Assembly: GCF_000764665.1 (NCBI RefSeq)
Contig: NZ_JRGM01000154.1
Coordinates: 1 to 64,000 of the forward strand
Direction: 5' to 3'
DNA length: 64,000 bases
DNA from: Aeromonas lacus
GTDB lineage: Bacteria; Pseudomonadota; Gammaproteobacteria; Enterobacterales; Aeromonadaceae
The position numbers were made by a program, and so were the translations under genes. The notes beneath the pieces are model-generated. The model had not been told where the DNA came from, made no database searches, and saw only the letters and a program-made list of their open reading frames with translations. Below are positions 59,648 to 64,000 of the stretch, piece by piece (the stretch's first letter is position 1; every line of letters starts with the position of its first letter).

Positions 59648-62600
59648 CTAGTTTTGCTCAGCCAAAGCGACGGCTTCACCGATATCGACTGACACAATGC
59701 GAGAAACTCCGGGCTCTTGCATTGTGACGCCAACCAGCTGCTCAGCCATCTCCATGGAGACCTTATTATGACTGATGTAAACGAACTGTACTGTGCTCGA
59801 CATCTCTTTGACAAGAGAACAGAAGCGACCGACGTTCACTTCATCGAGCGGTGCATCCACCTCATCCAGCAGACAAAAAGGTGCTGGATTGAGTCTGAAG
59901 ATGGCAAAAACCAGCGCAAGTGCGGTTAACGCCTTCTCCCCCCCGGAAAGCAGGGCAATGGTAGCATTCTTCTTACCCGGAGGTCTCGCCATGATGCTCA
60001 CTCCGGCCTCCAAAAGATCATCGGAGGTGAGCTCAAGCCAGGCACTGCCCCCACCAAACACTTTTGGAAAGAGGGATTTTAAATCTTCGTTGACCTTATC
60101 GAAAGTGTCCCGGAAGCGTATTTGTGTCTCTTTATCAATTCTTTTAATGGCTTGGCTCAAGGTTTCCAGCGCTTGCTCAAGATCCTGGCACTGGTTTTCC
60201 AGATAAGTTGCTCGCGTTTTCGCCTCTTCGTACTCTTCCAGTGCAGCCAGGTTGATGGCGCCAAGTGCTTCCACTTGCGTCTCCAACGTCTGGATCTCCT
60301 GGCGCAGCTTGCCGCGATCAGCGGCAATCAGCACCGCCTGATCGAGATCCACCAGTCGTACACCCAGCTCTTCGAACTGTTCGTGCAACCCTTGCCGGCG
60401 GGTGAGGTTGCGCTCGCGCTCAAGGCGCAGGGTCGCCAGCTTCTCCTGCAGCACCACCAGCTGCTTGTGATCGGCGCTACGCGCCTGATCCAGCTCGCTC
60501 AATTGGCGCTCCAGCTCCGCCAGCCGTTGATGGCAGGCGAGTTGCTGTGCCTCCAGATTGCGCTGCTCGGCCAACAAAGGGGCGAGATCAGGAATCGCTT
60601 CGTTCTCCGGGCTCTTGAGTCCGGCCAGCTCCAGCCCAAGCCTTGCCAGCTCCTCCTCACCAAGCGCAATCAGTTGGCGCAGGTTGCCAAGCTCAAGCTG
60701 CAAACGCTGACAGGTCGCCTGCTGCTGCTCGCGCCGCCCGCGCGCCTCTTCCTGCGCTCGCTCGCAGCGCCCCACCAAATCCTGAGCCGCCTGCAGCGCT
60801 TCGCTCAGGGGCTCGCCCTGCTCCTGCAACTCGGCCAGACGCGCCTCTTCGAGCGCCAGCTGTTGCTCGGTCTCGGCCAGCCGCTGCGCCTCTTCGGCCT
60901 GCTCTTTATCGAGGCGGATCAGCTCTTCGCCAAGCTGGCCGAGCCGCAGCAGCCGCTCTTGTCGCTGACCTTGCTGCAAGCTCCAGGCTTCGCGCAGTTG
61001 CTGCCATTTTTGCTCCTGCTCGCGCAGGGTTCGCTGCGACAACTCCTGCGCATTAACGATGCGTGCCCGCCGTTCGTCGGCTGCTGCCAGCTGCTCGCTC
61101 AATTGTGCCAGCACGTCGGCTGCAGCGCGTTGCTCGATGTGCAACCGCTCACGTTCCCCCAGCAACGCCATGGTACCGAGCGCGGCGCCTTGCCCAATAT
61201 CCGCCCAGTTCGGCCCCAACCAGTCGCCGACAGGAGTCAGTACCGACTCACCGGCCAGCAGGGTTGGCTGGCGAGCCTGTGCCTCTTCCCTGTCATCGGC
61301 CAGCCAGATGGCGTTGAGGAAGGCGGGAACGTGATCGCCGCTGATCAAGGAGGCCAGCGTGCCGGCAACGGCTGGCAGCGCCGGGCCAATCCAGAGTCCG
61401 TCCAAAGCCGGATTGCACTCGTCCGCAGGGGTCGCGGTGAGCCAGCGGCCCAGCACCTTGTCGAGTGCCTGAGCCCATGCAGGGGCAACGTGCAGCCGAT
61501 CCGCCAGAGTCGCCCCTTCCATCTGCTCGCCAAGGATCTGATCCAGCGTCGTCAGACGCGCCTCCAGTTCTCGCAGCAATCCCTGCTGCTGGCTGTGGGC
61601 GAGCTTGAGTGCTTCATGCTCCTCAATGGCCTGCGCGAGCTGCGCCGCCAGCTCCTCGGCCGCCGCCCGGCCCAACTCCAGTTCGCCCCCCAGCATCTCG
61701 AGGGTCGGTTGCAGATCTGCATCCTCTGCGCCGATGGGGCCGGAGCGCTCATCCTCCAGCTTGAGACGGGCAAGTCGGGTTTTGGCTTGCAGCTCATGCA
61801 AGACACCGAGCCGGGCCCGGGTCTGGTTAAGCTCGCCCTGCAGTCGGGTCACCTGCTGCTGCCACTGTTGTTGGCGCTGGCGGGTCTGCTCAAGCTGCTC
61901 GCTGGCCCGCAGTCGCGCTTCCTGCTGCTCGGTGAGCAACTGCTCACACTGCTCCAGCCGCGCTTCCTCCAGCTCGGCCCTCAGTACGCCTTCGGTCAGC
62001 TGCTCCTGCTGGCTGGCCAGCTGCGCCTTGCGGCTGGTGATGCGCTCCCCGAGAGCCTGAGTTCGCGCCTGCAAGTCACGGCCAAGCTCGCTCTGGTGCA
62101 GCTGTTGCTGTTCAAGACGGGCGATGGCCTGCCCGCCAAGGAAAATCTGCTGTTGCCGATTGGCCTGCTCGGCCTGCGCCTCCTGCCGAGCCACCGAGAG
62201 GGTGACGTGGCGTCCCTCGTCGGCAGTGCGCTTGGCATCGAGCGCCGCCAGCGCCTGCTCGACCTGTGCCAGCTCGCTCTTGGCCTCGCCAAGGCGAGTC
62301 TCCAGCGCCCACAACTCGGAGCCAATCAACTCGGCGCGAGCGGCGCGTGAACGGCTCTTGAGCTGTTTGTAGCGCTCGGCGGTTTCGGCCTGCGCCTTGA
62401 GGTGGTCGAGACGGGAGCCCAGCTCGCCGCGGATATCGCCCAGACGCTCCAGATTCTCCTGGGTGTGGCGAATGCGCTGCTCGGTTTCGCGACGCCGCTC
62501 CTTGTAACGGGAGACGCCGGCCGCCTCCTCCATAAAGAGCTTGAGATCGGCGGGACGGGACTCCACCAGCCGGCTGACAGTGCCCTGCTCGATGATGGCG

Positions 62601-63022
62601 TAGCTGCGGGGACCGAGGCCGGTACCGAGGAAGAGGTCGGTCACATCCTTGCGACGGCACTTCTGGCCATTGATCTGATAGTGGTTGGTGCCGTCACGCA
62701 GCACTTCGCGACGCACCGAGATCTCGGTAAAGCGGCCGAACTCGCCGGGCACCCGGTTGTGGGGATTGTCGAACACCAGTTCGACCGAGGCGCGGGCATG
62801 AGCGGTGCGGTTGACGGAGCCGTTGAAGATGACATCCGTCATGTTCTCGCCGCGCAGATGGCGGGCCGAGCTCTCGCCAAGCACCCAGCGCACGGCGTCG
62901 ATCACGTTGGATTTACCACAGCCATTGGGCCCGACCACTGCGGTCATGTCGGCATTGAGCTCGATGCGGGTCGGCTCGACAAACGACTTGAAGCCGGCGA
63001 GTTTGATCAGTTTCAGACGCAT
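59648..63022 (-). CDS. smc: Chromosome segregation protein SMC
   Basis: 1124 residues. Walker A GPNGCGKSNVIDAVRW near 32-47; two long coiled coils (about 165-490 and 650-970) rich in Ala, Glu, Gln and Leu; a hinge between them (near 500-640); and C-terminal signature motif LLSGGEKALTALALVFAIF and Walker B CLLDEVDAPLDE. Forms condensin with ScpAB. In E. coli and Vibrio, MukBEF takes this role and smc is absent, whereas this order smc-zipA-ligA is that of Pseudomonas. Divergent from cysZ. Confidence 0.96.
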   Translation of the reverse strand: MRLKLIKLAGFKSFVEPTRIELNADMTAVVGPNGCGKSNVIDAVRWVLGESSARHLRGENMTDVIFNGSVNRTAHARASVELVFDNPHNRVPGEFGRFTEISVRREVLRDGTNHYQINGQKCRRKDVTDLFLGTGLGPRSYAIIEQGTVSRLVESRPADLKLFMEEAAGVSRYKERRRETEQRIRHTQENLERLGDIRGELGSRLDHLKAQAETAERYKQLKSRSRAARAELIGSELWALETRLGEAKSELAQVEQALAALDAKRTADEGRHVTLSVARQEAQAEQANRQQQIFLGGQAIARLEQQQLHQSELGRDLQARTQALGERITSRKAQLASQQEQLTEGVLRAELEEARLEQCEQLLTEQQEARLRASEQLEQTRQRQQQWQQQVTRLQGELNQTRARLGVLHELQAKTRLARLKLEDERSGPIGAEDADLQPTLEMLGGELELGRAAAEELAAQLAQAIEEHEALKLAHSQQQGLLRELEARLTTLDQILGEQMEGATLADRLHVAPAWAQALDKVLGRWLTATPADECNPALDGLWIGPALPAVAGTLASLISGDHVPAFLNAIWLADDREEAQARQPTLLAGESVLTPVGDWLGPNWADIGQGAALGTMALLGERERLHIEQRAAADVLAQLSEQLAAADERRARIVNAQELSQRTLREQEQKWQQLREAWSLQQGQRQERLLRLGQLGEELIRLDKEQAEEAQRLAETEQQLALEEARLAELQEQGEPLSEALQAAQDLVGRCERAQEEARGRREQQQATCQRLQLELGNLRQLIALGEEELARLGLELAGLKSPENEAIPDLAPLLAEQRNLEAQQLACHQRLAELERQLSELDQARSADHKQLVVLQEKLATLRLERERNLTRRQGLHEQFEELGVRLVDLDQAVLIAADRGKLRQEIQTLETQVEALGAINLAALEEYEEAKTRATYLENQCQDLEQALETLSQAIKRIDKETQIRFRDTFDKVNEDLKSLFPKVFGGGSAWLELTSDDLLEAGVSIMARPPGKKNATIALLSGGEKALTALALVFAIFRLNPAPFCLLDEVDAPLDEVNVGRFCSLVKEMSSTVQFVYISHNKVSMEMAEQLVGVTMQEPGVSRIVSVDIGEAVALAEQN

Positions 63023-63132
63023 GGCGACCTGTATCAGTGGCTAAATAAAGGGGAGGCGGGCAGGCGACTTTACCAAATCAAAAGCTTGTTTGTAATATGC
63101 TGACTGTCTTCCCATGCACAGATGGAGCTCAT

Positions 63133-63897
63133 ATGAGCCAATCACCCCATATGGTCAAAGCGTCAATCAGCGGTGCAGATTACTTCCTGCGCGGTTTTTC
63201 CCTCATCCGCCAGCCCGGTATCCGCACCTTCGTGCTGATCCCCCTGCTGGTCAACTTCGTGCTGTTCGCCGGCGCCTTCTATGCTCTGCTGTTGCAACTC
63301 GACGGCCTGTTCGCCTGGCTGCACCAGCAGATCCCGGCCTGGCTCAACTGGCTGGACTACCTGCTCTGGCCGATCGCCCTCATCACCATACTGGTGGTCT
63401 TCTCCTTTATCTTCAGCTCGGTCGCCAACTGGATTGCCGCCCCCTTCAACGGCCTGCTGGCTGAAAAGGTGGAACAGATCCTGACCGGCGAGGCCCCCAA
63501 CGACAGCGGCATGCTCGATATCGTCAAGGATGTGCCGCGCACCTTCGGTCGCGAGTGGAAGAAGCTCAAGTACTACCTGTTCAAGGCGATCGGCTGTCTC
63601 ATCCTTTTCCTTATTCCCGTGGTCGGCCAGACTTTAGCCCCCGTGCTCTGGTTCCTGTTCAGCGCCTGGATGATGGCTATCCAGTACATCGACTATCCGT
63701 TCGACAACCACAAGATCGACTTCATCACCATGCGCGATGCCTTGAAGCAGCGCCGTGGCCAGTGCCTCAGCTTTGGCGCTCTGGTGACCCTCTTCTCCGC
63801 CATTCCGGTGGTGAACTTGTTCGTGATGCCGGTCGCCATCTGTGGCGCCACCGCCATCTGGGTCGATCACTACCGGCAGGAACAGCTGCGCCGCTGA
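63133..63897 (+). CDS. cysZ: Sulfate transporter CysZ
   Basis: 254 residues, like E. coli CysZ (253). Four or five membrane segments with the family stretch [20 protein letters not shown] near 20-39 and [16 protein letters not shown] near 95-110. Moves sulfate or sulfite into the cell to feed cysteine synthesis. ATG at 63133 with GGAG before it. Divergent from smc and followed by a terminator. In E. coli cysK lies next door, probably just beyond the right edge here. Confidence 0.95.
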   Translation: MSQSPHMVKASISGADYFLRGFSLIRQPGIRTFVLIPLLVNFVLFAGAFYALLLQLDGLFAWLHQQIPAWLNWLDYLLWPIALITILVVFSFIFSSVANWIAAPFNGLLAEKVEQILTGEAPNDSGMLDIVKDVPRTFGREWKKLKYYLFKAIGCLILFLIPVVGQTLAPVLWFLFSAWMMAIQYIDYPFDNHKIDFITMRDALKQRRGQCLSFGALVTLFSAIPVVNLFVMPVAICGATAIWVDHYRQEQLRR

Positions 63898-63913
63898 TCC
63901 TCAAACGGTGATT

Positions 63914-63943
63914 AAAAAGGCACCTATTAAGGTGCCTTTTTGC
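63914..63943 (+). terminator. Terminator of cysZ
   Basis: AAAAAGGCACC-TATTA-GGTGCCTTTTT, followed by GCTTTTT. Beyond it, 63950-64000 is AT-rich and holds no gene; it probably begins the next gene's promoter. Confidence 0.85.
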
Positions 63944-64000
63944 TTTTTCGCATGAATTAAAATAATGGATATATTGCTTTGCTTGTCCCATATAGTCCGA

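Noticed and set aside
60122-62350. 742-codon plus-strand frame opposite smc
   Set aside because: Leu/Gln-rich shadow of the coiled-coil coding strand.

Overview
The window reads as a high-GC gammaproteobacterial chromosome, almost certainly Aeromonas (inference). Reasons: two tandem OmpA genes as in aeromonads, the cysZ / smc-zipA-ligA block, a phoB-phoR-pstS order also known from vibrios, a glycine-riboswitch Na+/amino-acid symporter, and several Vibrio/Aeromonas-type sensor proteins. It is mostly core chromosome: I see no tRNA, rRNA, CRISPR array, insertion sequence or integrase. Only the extreme left edge (about 1-260) and about 46540-47525 are clearly AT-richer and gene-poor.

Layout. At 1-92 an AT-rich reading frame runs off the left edge. 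263-9703 holds the radical-SAM protein YgiQ, a two-gene RND efflux unit, a dCache diguanylate cyclase and a patatin-like RssA. 9783-15140 holds an NSS sodium symporter, a tiny HTH regulator, an unknown 198-residue protein and the two OmpA porins. 15246-22545 holds malic enzyme MaeA, an AraC regulator, a MATE exporter, YciN, a membrane diguanylate cyclase and an NCS2 purine permease. 22633-25901 holds an AGCS symporter under a tandem glycine riboswitch and a eukaryote-type ornithine/lysine decarboxylase with a long leader. 25972-33239 holds small metabolic and housekeeping genes: a cation/Ca2+ antiporter, peroxiredoxin, a degenerate PaaK-like protein, Nudix, FklB, CutC, NagK and a GNAT protein.

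33227-41289 holds an M48 lipoprotein protease, the phosphate regulon block (pstS, phoR, phoB with Pho boxes), a VOC protein, a third diguanylate cyclase, an AraC regulator and an EamA exporter. 41370-46539 is a self-contained organic-acid module: a 2-hydroxycarboxylate symporter, a second malic enzyme and a CitA/DcuS-type two-component system, all in one direction. 47465-50152 is a SlyA-like regulator with two SlyA-type palindromes in front of an HlyD plus DUF2955 efflux operon, resembling E. coli slyA/ydhIJK. 50252-52092 holds a solitary solute-binding protein, an MliC lysozyme-inhibitor lipoprotein and a TonB-C-like lipoprotein. 52138-54896 is the anaerobic ribonucleotide reductase pair nrdD-nrdG with two candidate NrdR boxes upstream and a palindromic repeat between the genes. 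55342-63897 holds an ABC_sub_bind protein, ligA, zipA, smc and the divergent cysZ.

Nothing here is plainly a new defence or mobile system. The best leads are regulatory and evolutionary: the malate-type transporter/enzyme/sensor cassette, a PaaK-family protein that has lost its adenylation motifs, a riboswitch with a visible ribosome-site-sequestering hairpin, SlyA-type tandem operators, a possible leader ORF overlapping the decarboxylase start, and three c-di-GMP synthases that all lack the canonical inhibitory site.
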